A DNA stretch of 64,000 nucleotides from NCBI RefSeq assembly GCF_026191725.2, contig NZ_CP120863.1:186001-250000 (forward strand). The letters are read 5' to 3'. The notes below the pieces were generated by a model, which did not search any database, had not been told where the DNA came from, and saw nothing but the letters and a program-made list of their open reading frames with translations. This document shows positions 18,293-27,021 of the stretch, one piece after another (the stretch's first letter is position 1; the number at the start of each line of letters is the position of its first letter). The position numbers were made by a program, and so were the translations under genes. The stretch comes from Roseibium porphyridii. GTDB taxonomy: Bacteria > Pseudomonadota > Alphaproteobacteria > Rhizobiales > Stappiaceae.

Positions 18293-19081
18293 TTATCCGA
18301 CCACCGTGTCATCGACAAGGGCACCAGGGCCCGGTGTCGCGCCGGAGGGGCATTTGCCGAGGATGATCATGCCAAGCACGTCGTCATCGGTGACATCCGT
18401 CGTTTTGGCTGTCCCGACCAGTTGGCCGTTTTTCATGACGGCAATCCGGTCACACAGCTGAAAGACATCATGAATGTCGTGGCTGATCAGGAAGATGCCC
18501 AGACCCTGCTTCTTCAGTTCCTGGATCAACTCCGCAACCATTTGCGTTTCATGAACACCGAGCGCTGCCGTCGGTTCGTCCATGATCAGGATCTTGGCGT
18601 TGAAGTAGACCGCACGGGCAATTGCCACAGACTGACGCTGACCGCCAGAAAGAGCCTTCACCGGCGCATGGAACTTTTTGAAATTCGGGTTGAGACGCCC
18701 CATGATCTTGCGGGTTTCGGCTTCCATCGCATCGTCATCGACAAAGCCGAGCGGCGATGTCAGTTCACGGCCGAGGAACATGTTCGACGCTGCATCGAGA
18801 TTGTCCGCCAAAGCCAGCGTCTGGTAGATGGTCTCGATGTTTTGCGCGCGCGCGTCCCGCGGCGAATGAATATGAACTTCCTTGCCATTGATGCGGATCT
18901 CGCCGCTGTCGGACTTGTAAGCACCCGACAGCATCTTGATCAGTGTGGACTTGCCGGCGCCGTTGTGGCCCAGAAGACCAACGACTTCGCCCGGGTAAAG
19001 ATCGACAGACACATGGTCCACAGCGCGCACACCGCCAAAGGAGATGCACATGTCTTTCAGTTCTACGAGAGGTGCGTCCAT
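18293..19081 (-). CDS. xylG: Sugar ABC transporter ATP-binding protein (xylose type)
   Basis: A 262-residue single-module ABC ATPase with Walker [11 protein letters not shown]-loop YQTLAL, signature LSGGQRQS and Walker [15 protein letters not shown]2 family transporters such as E. coli XylG carry two ATPase modules in about 510 residues. This half-size form, as in rhizobial FrcA, would act as a homodimer. It energises the XylH permease at the inner membrane for import of xylose bound by XylF. Only 3 bp separate it from the xylH stop. Confidence 0.92.
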   Translation of the reverse strand: MDAPLVELKDMCISFGGVRAVDHVSVDLYPGEVVGLLGHNGAGKSTLIKMLSGAYKSDSGEIRINGKEVHIHSPRDARAQNIETIYQTLALADNLDAASNMFLGRELTSPLGFVDDDAMEAETRKIMGRLNPNFKKFHAPVKALSGGQRQSVAIARAVYFNAKILIMDEPTAALGVHETQMVAELIQELKKQGLGIFLISHDIHDVFQLCDRIAVMKNGQLVGTAKTTDVTDDDVLGMIILGKCPSGATPGPGALVDDTVVG

Positions 19082-19084
19082 TGA

Positions 19085-20374
19085 TCAGTCCCCCGTGCGC
19101 TTGCGATAGATGATGTCGACCAGAACCGCGAGAACCAGGACGGTTCCGACCACGATGTTCTGAAGCGGTGCATCGACGCCGACCATGGCCATTCCAGATT
19201 GCAATGATTGCATGATCAATGCCCCCAGGATCGCGCCGTAGATCGTCCCGACACCACCCGCCAGCGCGGTTCCACCAATTACGGCTGCTGCAATGACACG
19301 AAGCTCATCGAGCGTGCCGATATCGTTGGTCGAAAAGCCGAGGCGTGCTGCTGCAACCGCACCTGCCAGAGCAGCAAGACCGCCCATAAGTGCGAAGACC
19401 TTGACTGTCAGGAACCGGGTGTTGATGCCCGACAACTCGGCTGCATCCGGGTTTCCACCCGTTGCAAAGATATAGCGTCCGAGCCGGGTTCGACGCGCAA
19501 CGATGGTCATCACCACCGCAACCACGATCAAAAGCAGCACCGAATAGGGGATGCCGTAGCCCATTGTGAGCCCTTCAGGGAGGGTCTCGCCATTGGCTTC
19601 GAAGATCCGCTTCAGGCGCGCCTTTGGAATGTCGTAGGAATTCAGGATCCAGACGAACCCGAGGATCGCAATCGTTGTGATCGCCCCCATCGTGGCTTCG
19701 GCCCATGCGGGCTTCACCGGAAATCCGTGCGCGGACTTGCGGCGCCTGGATGCCACCTGCAGCCAAATTGCAGCAGCAACGGCCAACAGTCCGAAGATCC
19801 ACGATGCGGTTTCGCCCATCGTGCCGCCGATGCCGCCGATCATCGTGAAGGTTTCATCGAGCGGACCGATTGTCTGGCCGGAGGTGATGAACCATGCCAC
19901 ATTTCGCCAGACCAGAAGGCCGCCGAGCGTGACGATGAAAGCCGGGATGCCCAGATAACCGATCATCCATCCCTGAAAGGCACCGATGGTGGCACCGACG
20001 ACCACGCCGATCAGGATCGCCAGGATCCAGATACCTGGATGACCCAGCCCGAGGATTGGCGGCAGGATGTCTGTCTGCACGACCGCCATGACCGCCGCGA
20101 CGGTTGCAAGCAGGGAGCCGACGGACAAATCGATGTGTCGGGTGACGATGACGAACACCATGCCGGTTGCCATGATGGCCACGGATACGGTCTGGATCGT
20201 CAGGTTGAAGATGTTACGCGGTGTAAGAAACCGGCCGTCCGTGAACACATTGAACGCTAAACAAAGGACAATGAACGCGCCGATCATGCCAAGCAGCCGA
20301 GTATCGAGCTGCAACGCGGCAAAGATGTTTCGTGCTGTCGGGCCTTTGGACCCCGACAGTGCAGTGTCGGACAT
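19085..20374 (-). CDS. xylH: Sugar ABC transporter permease (xylose type)
   Basis: A 429-residue CUT2 permease with about ten or more helices. RHIDLSVGSLLA and GNPDAAELSGI are family signatures, and VIAAAVIGGTALAGGVGTIYGA is the C-terminal conserved loop region. I used the ATG at MSDTALS because AGGAG precedes it by about 8 bases; the longest frame extends 17 codons upstream. A large insertion of hydrophilic sequence around residues 205-270 is as expected for XylH-length members. It forms the membrane channel for XylF-delivered sugar. Confidence 0.92.
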   Translation of the reverse strand: MSDTALSGSKGPTARNIFAALQLDTRLLGMIGAFIVLCLAFNVFTDGRFLTPRNIFNLTIQTVSVAIMATGMVFVIVTRHIDLSVGSLLATVAAVMAVVQTDILPPILGLGHPGIWILAILIGVVVGATIGAFQGWMIGYLGIPAFIVTLGGLLVWRNVAWFITSGQTIGPLDETFTMIGGIGGTMGETASWIFGLLAVAAAIWLQVASRRRKSAHGFPVKPAWAEATMGAITTIAILGFVWILNSYDIPKARLKRIFEANGETLPEGLTMGYGIPYSVLLLIVVAVVMTIVARRTRLGRYIFATGGNPDAAELSGINTRFLTVKVFALMGGLAALAGAVAAARLGFSTNDIGTLDELRVIAAAVIGGTALAGGVGTIYGAILGALIMQSLQSGMAMVGVDAPLQNIVVGTVLVLAVLVDIIYRKRTGD

Positions 20375-20463
20375 AGAGGTTACTCCTGCTTGGAGCCCAT
20401 TACGCTTTCGCATCGGGTGGCCCATCCCGTGGAATGCTCTGTTTCAAGCGATCCCTGTGAAGA

Positions 20464-20488
20464 GGCCCCGGTTAGTTTAACCGGGGCC
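20464..20488 (-). terminator. Strong hairpin between xylF and xylH
   Basis: GGCCCCGGTTA and TAACCGGGGCC form a perfect 11-bp stem with a three-base loop, 20 bp after the xylF stop. There is no long T-run on the minus strand. Its position after the binding-protein gene fits the usual device that keeps binding protein in excess over permease, by partial termination or by stabilising the upstream RNA segment. Confidence 0.65.
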
Positions 20489-20508
20489 GCGCGTTTGGCG
20501 TACTGTTA

Positions 20509-21540
20509 TTAGTTACAAGGTGCCGGGCCACCGGAAACGCCCTGGCAGAGGTCGTCCTTGGTGATCCAGCCTGCATCTACAACAGCGCTCAAGTTGTCCT
20601 TGGTGATCGGCAGCGGAGCCAGGAATTTGGCTGTCAGCTCGGAACCGGACGGAGACGACCAAGCGGCAGCACCGTCAACACCGCTCATTTCGGTGCCGTT
20701 TGCGAGCGACACTGCGATTTCACCGGCAGCCTTGCCGAGCTCACGAGCGTCTTTCCAAACGGAAACCGTTTGAGTGCCCTTGGCAACACGGTTCAGTGCA
20801 GCGTGGTCGCCGTCCTGACCGGAGACCGGGATGCCTTCCATGCCCTGAGCTGTCAGAGCTGCGACAACACCACCTGCGGTGCCGTCATTGGAAGCAACAA
20901 CGGCGTCAACCTTGTTGTCGTTTGCCGTTAGGATCTGTTCCATGTTCCGCTGAGCATTCGCCGGAAGCCAACCGTCGGTGTAGGCCTCGCCAACGATCTT
21001 CACGTCGCCGGAGTCGATAGCTGCCTGCAGAACTTCCTGCTGACCACCGCGGAGGAAGTCTGCATTCGGGTCAGTCGGGGAGCCCTTGATCATGACGTAG
21101 TTGCCTTTCGGCGCAGCAGCCAGAACTTCAGCAGCCTGCATACGGCCAACTTCGACGTTGTCGAAAGTCAGATAAAAAGCGCGCGGGTCGTCGATCAGGC
21201 GGTCATAGCCCACGACCGGGATACCTTCGTCAGCTGCAGCCTGAACAGCCGGGCCGATCGCCTGCGCATCCTGAGCCAGGATGATCAGTGCGGTCGCGCC
21301 CTGAGCAATCAGGGCTTCAACGTCAGACAGCTGCTTTGCGGAAGAGCTCTGCGCATCGGCGGAGATGTATTTCGCGCCAGCAGCATCCAAAGCGCCCTTG
21401 ATGGCTGCTTCGTCTGTTTTCCAGCGCTCTTCCTGGAAGTTGGACCAGCTCACGCCGACAACAACGTCGTCTGCATTGGCGGCAGTCAGAGCGGTCGCGG
21501 ACAGCAGAGCGCCCGCCAGCAAAGTGGTGATTTTACGCAT
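20509..21540 (-). CDS. xylF: Xylose-type ABC transporter periplasmic binding protein
   Basis: A 343-residue type I periplasmic binding protein with a Sec signal peptide ending near ALTAANA. Segments GVSWSNFQEERWKTD, GYDRLIDD and VVASNDGTAGGVVAALTAQG are characteristic of XylF. I chose the ATG preceded by GGAGGAAA; the longest frame begins 30 codons earlier. The mature protein ends with two cysteines (DLCQGVSGGPAPCN) that could form a terminal disulfide. It delivers xylose to XylHG. It is first in the cluster and divergent from the ROK repressor gene. Confidence 0.94.
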   Translation of the reverse strand: MRKITTLLAGALLSATALTAANADDVVVGVSWSNFQEERWKTDEAAIKGALDAAGAKYISADAQSSSAKQLSDVEALIAQGATALIILAQDAQAIGPAVQAAADEGIPVVGYDRLIDDPRAFYLTFDNVEVGRMQAAEVLAAAPKGNYVMIKGSPTDPNADFLRGGQQEVLQAAIDSGDVKIVGEAYTDGWLPANAQRNMEQILTANDNKVDAVVASNDGTAGGVVAALTAQGMEGIPVSGQDGDHAALNRVAKGTQTVSVWKDARELGKAAGEIAVSLANGTEMSGVDGAAAWSSPSGSELTAKFLAPLPITKDNLSAVVDAGWITKDDLCQGVSGGPAPCN

Positions 21541-21630
21541 CGCGATGTTTCCTCCAGTTGGCACGGCCCACGTCGGTCGGCCACGCCTAAAATGCGTCAA
21601 TGTCGCTAACGCCGATTGTGGCGTCTTCAT

Positions 21631-21668
21631 TTAGGACAACCTTGTTGTTATTTTTTTTGGTGTCCGAA
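21631..21668. promoter_or_regulatory. Candidate XylR (ROK) operator in the xylF-xylR gap
   Basis: TTAGGACA (21631-21638) and TGTCCGAA (21661-21668) form an inverted pair (consensus TTnGGACA) separated by 22 bp, in the 268-bp gap between the divergent xylF and repressor genes. A minus-strand -35 (TTGACA, read from 21700 to 21695) lies just upstream, and its start site would fall within the dyad. Binding by the adjacent ROK protein is inference. Confidence 0.4.
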
Positions 21669-21808
21669 AAAAAGTTGCAGTAAAGCGCCGCTCCTGTCAA
21701 CATGGTTTTGCAAAACTCTGCTCCGAGAGATCAAAAAATGACGCATGAGGGCAGAAAAACCGGGAGAAACCCGGGCAGAGGAAACACCTTGGGAAGAGCT
21801 GAGCGAGC

Positions 21809-23071
21809 ATGACACGCAAGGCGGACCGGGATCAGATCCGGCGGCAAAATCGTAGTATTGTACTTCAGGCCCTGCGCCGGAACGGTCCCATGGCACGGAT
21901 CGATCTCGGCCATATGACACGCCTCAGTCCGGCGACTGTCACGGCCATTACCTCTGACTTGCTGGACCAGGGATTGATCCTCAGTCTGGAAAGTGAGGAG
22001 CCCAAAACACATCAGGCGCGTGGCCGTCCACGCACCTTGCTGAAACTCAATCCCGATGCGGTTTACACCGTAGGCGTGCGCTTGTCGGTGAACCATATCG
22101 ACATGTCTCTGGTCAATTTTGCCGGAGAAGTCACGCAAGACAAACGTGCCTATTTCGACAGTGAGACCGCAGACGCGCAGAGTTTCCCCAAGACGCTTGT
22201 GGATGCCATCAGAGATTTTCTGCAGGAGGCCGGTGTCGGCCCGTCGCGTGTCAGGGAAATCGGAGTTGCCGCCCAAGGGGTTGTGGAAACAGAAAGCGGA
22301 ATTGTGTCGTGGAGCCCTGCATTCGCGGGTAGAAAAATCCCCGTGGTCGACCCCCTGCGCACAGCCTTTGGTGCCGACTGCTACATCTCCAACGACACCA
22401 ACATGATCACCGAAGCGCTCCACTGGTCCGATCCCAACCGCTATAGCGGCACATTTGCGGTGATCATGCTGGACTACGGTGTCGGAATGGGGCTCTACCT
22501 CAACAATCAGCTGTTTTCCGGCGCAAGCGGCACCGCGGCCGAATTCGGCCACGCCAACCACATTCCGGGCGGTGCTCTTTGCCGGTGCGGCAAAAGGGGA
22601 TGCCTTGAGGCCTACCTTTCCGACTATGCGCTGGTTCGCGCAGCGTCCCACATGCCGGAAACCACCGATCCGATCACCATTGATGCAGGCGTCAGTGGTC
22701 TTGCAAGGCTGATAGAGCTCGCAAGTTCTGGAGACGACGACGCCCGCACAGCCTTTCATGAGGCTGGCCGCGTTCTGGGTTACGGTCTTGCCCGGGTGAT
22801 TGCCATGATCGATCCGAAACGGGTGGTTCTGACCGGTGCGGCAATGCGTGCGTTTTCATTCATGGAAAAGGGCATGTGGGAAGGGCTCGAGGAAGCACTT
22901 GTGGCCGATCTGAGGAACAACTTTTCGCTCGACGTCATGCCCTGGAATGAAGATTTTATCCGCAGTGGCCTTATCGCTCAGTCCATGGAACGGCTCGACA
23001 AGGACTTTCTGGGGACAGATTCGCTGCCAGGAGAGCGTGCGGCAAGTTCTGGGAAGAAGGTGTCCGCATGA
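21809..23071 (+). CDS. xylR: ROK family transcriptional repressor, probable xylose regulator
   Basis: A 420-residue ROK repressor. Residues about 12-75 form a winged helix-turn-helix (LRRNGPMARIDLGHMTRLSPATVTAI). The sugar-binding ROK domain has the zinc-binding signature CRCGKRGCLEAY near residues 265-276 and GTAAEFGHANHIPGG. In other alphaproteobacteria a ROK protein next to xylFHG/xylAB represses xylose uptake until xylose binds, and the divergent layout here supports that role. Its stop codon overlaps the start of the di-haem oxidoreductase gene, so its expression is tied to that pair. The name is by context, not by experiment. Confidence 0.85.
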   Translation: MTRKADRDQIRRQNRSIVLQALRRNGPMARIDLGHMTRLSPATVTAITSDLLDQGLILSLESEEPKTHQARGRPRTLLKLNPDAVYTVGVRLSVNHIDMSLVNFAGEVTQDKRAYFDSETADAQSFPKTLVDAIRDFLQEAGVGPSRVREIGVAAQGVVETESGIVSWSPAFAGRKIPVVDPLRTAFGADCYISNDTNMITEALHWSDPNRYSGTFAVIMLDYGVGMGLYLNNQLFSGASGTAAEFGHANHIPGGALCRCGKRGCLEAYLSDYALVRAASHMPETTDPITIDAGVSGLARLIELASSGDDDARTAFHEAGRVLGYGLARVIAMIDPKRVVLTGAAMRAFSFMEKGMWEGLEEALVADLRNNFSLDVMPWNEDFIRSGLIAQSMERLDKDFLGTDSLPGERAASSGKKVSA

Positions 23072-24495
23072 CGTACGCCAAAAAGCTCACACTACCGGCA
23101 ACCGTTCTGACGACCATGATGGCCAGCACTGCGGTCGCGGACCCCGATGTTCTGCCGTGGAGCGAAAGGGCAATTCAGGAGGATGTCGATATCGATGCAC
23201 TGGCCGCATCCGGTCGGGATCCTCTTGAGATACTGCTGCCCCTGGGTGAAAGCCTGTTTTCCGCCAAATTCACCACGCTTGACGGCGCAGGACGCCCGGA
23301 CGCCACCGGCGCGATTGTTCCAACCAAGGTGCGCAGGCGCTCGCATTTGGCGTTTCAGCGTTTGGCTGGGCCCGACGCCAATGCCTGTGCCTCCTGCCAC
23401 AATGAGCCGGTGACGGGCGGTGCCGGGTCATTTACCGCAAATGTCTTTGTATCGGAGGGCTTTGAAAGCGCTGACTTCGATACGATCGACCCGCAGTTTT
23501 CCAACGAACGCAACACCAATGCGTTGCAGGGTGCGGGACTGATTGAGCTGCTTGCGCGTGAAATGACCGCAGAATTGCGGGCTCAAAGAAAGTCTGTTCT
23601 GGCAGAGGCCCGCAAAAGCGGGCAAGCCGAGGAGATCGACCTTGTATCCAAGGGCGTCACCTTCGGCACGTTGACCGCATTTCCTGACGGCACACTGGAT
23701 GTTTCCGGCCTTGAAGGCATCGACGATGATCTGACCCTTCGGCCCTTCAGCCAGAAGGGGGTATTCTCGTCTCTCCGGCAGTTTACGGTGAACGCCATGA
23801 ACGCTCACCACGGGATACAGCCAAGTGAGCGTTTCGGTAGCACCTGGACGGGCACGGACGATCACGACCTGGACGGCTTTGCTGACGAAATGTCGCCTGG
23901 ACAGATATCAGCCCTGGTTGCTTTCCAGGCAACGCTGCCAGCACCAACTCGCAAGGAAAACCTGCCGGATGTCTGGCAAGAGGCAGCCGACAAAGGTGAA
24001 AAGGTCTTTGCAGATATCGGATGTGCCTCCTGCCATATTCCCGCTTTACCGCTCGATAGCCTTGTATTTCATGATCCGGGACCAATCGATACTGCCGGGA
24101 CACTGAGACAAAGCGATATGGCGACGCCGCTTGCGCTTGATCTGGCCACTCTGGACTGGGTTCAGGCGTTGCCAAGGGATGAAAACGGTCGTGTTCTGGT
24201 GCCACTTTACGGCGATTTGAAACGTCATAAGATCGCGGACGCGGCCAACGACACGTTTGGCAACGAACTTCTTGCGCAGCGTTTCGTTGCGCGGGATGTC
24301 TTCATTACCGCCGAACTTTGGGGCATAGGCAGCACGGCACCATATGGACACCGCGGTGATCTGACGACGCTGAACGAAGTGATCCGCGCCCATGGCGGCG
24401 AGGCCACAGAAAGCCGGAAGAGCTATGAGACCCTTGAGGAGGCCGAGCGGCAGGCTGTAATTGCATTCCTGCGCAGTCTGGAGATCGCCGAATGA
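23068..24495 (+). CDS. Di-haem oxidoreductase (DHOR family, cytochrome c peroxidase-like)
   Basis: A 475-residue exported protein with a signal peptide ending near TAVA. Two CxxCH haem c sites are visible: ACASCHNEP near residue 112 and GCASCHIPA near residue 315. The spacing and the LTLRPFSQKGVFSSLRQF block match the COG3488/DHOR family, which is related to MauG and cytochrome c peroxidases. Such proteins carry out periplasmic redox reactions, but substrates are mostly unknown. The start overlaps the repressor stop (ATGA) and its own stop overlaps the next start (ATGA), so three genes are translationally coupled. Why it sits behind a sugar repressor is unclear. Confidence 0.85.
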   Translation: MTYAKKLTLPATVLTTMMASTAVADPDVLPWSERAIQEDVDIDALAASGRDPLEILLPLGESLFSAKFTTLDGAGRPDATGAIVPTKVRRRSHLAFQRLAGPDANACASCHNEPVTGGAGSFTANVFVSEGFESADFDTIDPQFSNERNTNALQGAGLIELLAREMTAELRAQRKSVLAEARKSGQAEEIDLVSKGVTFGTLTAFPDGTLDVSGLEGIDDDLTLRPFSQKGVFSSLRQFTVNAMNAHHGIQPSERFGSTWTGTDDHDLDGFADEMSPGQISALVAFQATLPAPTRKENLPDVWQEAADKGEKVFADIGCASCHIPALPLDSLVFHDPGPIDTAGTLRQSDMATPLALDLATLDWVQALPRDENGRVLVPLYGDLKRHKIADAANDTFGNELLAQRFVARDVFITAELWGIGSTAPYGHRGDLTTLNEVIRAHGGEATESRKSYETLEEAERQAVIAFLRSLEIAE

Positions 24496-26156
24496 CCCGA
24501 TTGAGCCTTTCTCTTGCGCTCTGCGCTCTGGCAAACGCGGCTTCCGGATCATTCATCGGAGCTGGCGCAGAAGAACGCCCATCATCTCTTGCGCCCGTTC
24601 CAGTCTTTTCAGAAGAAGCACAGTCGGCCGGTATCGACCACACCTATGACGGCGCGTGGGAGTTTTTTGTCGGTGGCGGCACGGCCATTTTCGACTGCAA
24701 CGGTGACCGTAGCCCTGATCTATTTATCGCCGGGGGCAAAAATCCAGCTGCACTGTTTCGAAATGAAAGTCAGACCGCCGGAGCCTTGAAGTTTGTTCCG
24801 GTTAAAAGCGGCTTGACCGCCAAGCAGGCGAGCAAAGTGCTCGGTGCCTATCCGCTCGATTTCAACAATGACGACACTTTGGACCTTGTCCTGCTTCGAC
24901 TTGGTGAAAACCTGCTCCTGGAGGGCAAGGGCGACTGCCGGTTCGAGGTTGCAAACAGGGCCCTTGGTTTTGACGGTGGGCGCGAATGGACAACTGCCTT
25001 CTCGGCCACCTACGAAGCAGAACAGGACTTTCCAACTCTTGCTTTTGGCAACTATGTGGATCGGTCTGCTCCGGGGTCGCCCTGGGGAACCTGCCACGAC
25101 AACTTTCTCTTTCGACCGGAAAGCGCAGCTGATGGCAGCGTGAAATACTCTGAGGCCAATCGCCTTTCGCCCGGCTTCTGCACACTTTCAATTCTCTTTA
25201 CCGACTGGAACCGATCCGGCGAACCCGCGTTGAGAATATCGAACGACCGACACTATTACCGAGGCGGTGAAGAGCAGCTCTGGTCGGTGCCTCCCGGACG
25301 GCCTCCACGGCCGTTCCGGCGGGCAGACGGATGGCAGCATCTGAAAATCTGGGGCATGGGCATTGCGTCCATCGACCTGGACGTAGATGGGTTCCCGGAA
25401 TATGCCCTGACAAGCATGGGTGACACCAAGCTGCAGAAACTCGATGGCGAAGACGACGAAACCGTTCCCGTTTACCAGGATATCGCCTTCGACCTTGGGG
25501 TGACTGCCCACAGGCCCTATGCGGGAGACGACCTGAAACCATCTACCGGTTGGCATTCGGAGTTTCAGGACGTCAACAATGACGGGCTCTGGGATCTTTA
25601 CATTGCCAAGGGCAACGTCGAGGCCATGCCTGACTTCGCTGCCTATGACCCGGACAATCTGCTGATTGGCCAATGGGACGGCAAATTCACCGAGGTCGGC
25701 GATCAAGCGGGCATCGGCCTTGACCGAAGAGGCCGCGGGGCAGGCCTGGCCGATTTCAATTCCGACGGCTTGCTCGACCTGATTGTCGTGAACCGTGCGG
25801 CACCCGTTAGCTTGTTCCGCAATCTGGGTCAGGGCTCAGTCGACACTCCCAAGCCGCTTGGAAACTGGCTCGCCGTCGACATTCGGCAGCCCGGGCAGCC
25901 GAACGCAAGGGCCGTTGGTGCCAAGATCAGTGTCAAGACCGGCAACCGGACTGTGGTCAAAGATATACAGATCGGGGCAGGTCATGCATCTGGCCAGATG
26001 GGCTTTGTACATTTTGGGCTTGGTGTTGCAGAACGCGCCAATGTCCGGATCAAATGGCCGGATGGTGATTGGAGCCACGGTTATCGGGTCTTCGCCAACG
26101 GGCACGTCATCATCGAGCGTGGCGCCGAGAAGGCCAAGTTATGGTATCCGGAATAG
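24492..26156 (+). CDS. CRTAC1 family VCBS/FG-GAP protein with ASPIC/UnbV C-terminus
   Basis: A 554-residue exported protein with a signal peptide of about 25 residues. Several FG-GAP/VCBS calcium-binding blade motifs are present (IFDCNGDRSPDLF, PLDFNNDDTLDLV, DLDVDGFPEYAL, DVNNDGLWDLY, DFNSDGLLDLI), indicating a beta-propeller. The end carries the ASPIC/UnbV domain (VHFGLGVAERANVRIKWPDG). The family has no settled biochemical role in bacteria. Pairing and stop-start coupling with a di-haem oxidoreductase suggests that the propeller is a partner or scaffold for it in the periplasm; that part is inference. Confidence 0.85.
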   Translation: MTRLSLSLALCALANAASGSFIGAGAEERPSSLAPVPVFSEEAQSAGIDHTYDGAWEFFVGGGTAIFDCNGDRSPDLFIAGGKNPAALFRNESQTAGALKFVPVKSGLTAKQASKVLGAYPLDFNNDDTLDLVLLRLGENLLLEGKGDCRFEVANRALGFDGGREWTTAFSATYEAEQDFPTLAFGNYVDRSAPGSPWGTCHDNFLFRPESAADGSVKYSEANRLSPGFCTLSILFTDWNRSGEPALRISNDRHYYRGGEEQLWSVPPGRPPRPFRRADGWQHLKIWGMGIASIDLDVDGFPEYALTSMGDTKLQKLDGEDDETVPVYQDIAFDLGVTAHRPYAGDDLKPSTGWHSEFQDVNNDGLWDLYIAKGNVEAMPDFAAYDPDNLLIGQWDGKFTEVGDQAGIGLDRRGRGAGLADFNSDGLLDLIVVNRAAPVSLFRNLGQGSVDTPKPLGNWLAVDIRQPGQPNARAVGAKISVKTGNRTVVKDIQIGAGHASGQMGFVHFGLGVAERANVRIKWPDGDWSHGYRVFANGHVIIERGAEKAKLWYPE

Positions 26157-26386
26157 ACCTTTTGACGTGCTTTGAGATCTTCCGCTTTCCCGTTTGGCAT
26201 TGGCGCTAGCGTCATCTGGGGGCAGTTATCCCCGCAAACCAGAGCGAACCAAAGGTATTCGACTTATCCAACCTTTAGGCGAGACTGCCACATTTACACC
26301 AAATATTGCGCGTGTGATGAGTTTGGGTAGGATATCGCGACAGGGCATGGGACGCGGTATTGCATAGCTAAAGGTGGGACTTGCAA

Positions 26387-26641
26387 ATGATGGTCGGGTT
26401 TTTCGCCGGAACCATTTTATATGGTGCCGTCACACTGCTGTTTCTGATTGTTTCTTCAGCTGAGCTTCTGGGCAATAGACTGAGCACTCCCAGTCGCCTT
26501 CTCGGCGTTCTGGTGACTTCCGTGTTCTGGCCAATCACACTGGTCGTCCTCGGCTTCACCAGTCTGGCCACGACGCTGAACAAGCAGCTCAAAAGTATCG
26601 AATGGCAAGGACCGTTCGGTGCTTCCCAAGAGCTGAACTGA
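26387..26641 (+). CDS. Small two-helix membrane protein, hypothetical
   Basis: An 84-residue protein of no recognised family. Two hydrophobic stretches (residues about 4-27 and 38-62) predict two membrane helices with a short soluble tail (KSIEWQGPFGASQELN). The ATG has AAAGGTGGG eight bases upstream. The preceding 230 bp contain no gene and no clear terminator. Coding status is plausible from start signal and amino acid composition, but not proven. Confidence 0.5.
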   Translation: MMVGFFAGTILYGAVTLLFLIVSSAELLGNRLSTPSRLLGVLVTSVFWPITLVVLGFTSLATTLNKQLKSIEWQGPFGASQELN

Positions 26642-26877
26642 AGCGATAGCGAAATTCGACTTGTCCGATTGAGGCAGCAGCGCTTTGCAGCCTGGATCTT
26701 GTCCTTTGAAAATTGACCCCTTTGCTGCAGACAAATCTGTTGTGCCGTGCGGTTTTGGGCACGCTTTTTCCAAAATCCCCAAACAATAAACGTGCATCTT
26801 GGCACCAAGAGGCCAAATGACGCATTTTTAGTCATGCACTGAATTTGATCTAAGATACTGTAATTTCGGCAACTTTA
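26642..26877. other. AT-rich non-coding stretch upstream of the preTA promoter
   Basis: No supported gene. The overlapping minus-strand frames here lack ribosome sites and family matches. AT content rises steadily towards the preTA promoter. Nothing further can be recognised. Confidence 0.4.
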
Positions 26878-26936
26878 TTGCTGAATTTTATCTTCAAGTT
26901 TTTAATCGTTCTAAAAATATTTGACTAATTGTTCAA
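26878..26936 (+). promoter_or_regulatory. preTA promoter with RutR-like operator
   Basis: TTGCTG (26878-26883), 17 bp, then TTTAAT (26901-26906) resembles a sigma-70 promoter. Fifteen bases downstream is TTGACTAATTGTTCAA (26921-26936), matching the RutR operator TTGACCANNTGGTCAA at 12 of 14 defined bases and remaining a near-palindrome. It would lie at about +8 to +23, a repressor position. RutR controls pyrimidine catabolism and is relieved by uracil or thymine, which fits the pyrimidine-reducing enzyme encoded downstream. Confidence 0.55.
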
Positions 26937-27021
26937 ATTTTTTTCCAATGGAGTTCTAAGCCTTCTCAAACAACGAAGAAGGCCCCTTTGAAATTTGATC
27001 GCCAACCTTCCGGAGATCTCC

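Noticed and set aside
19208..20260. A 350-codon plus-strand frame opposite xylH
   Set aside because: The predicted product is rich in Asp, His, Arg and Cys with no hydrophobic core, typical of the complement of a membrane protein gene.
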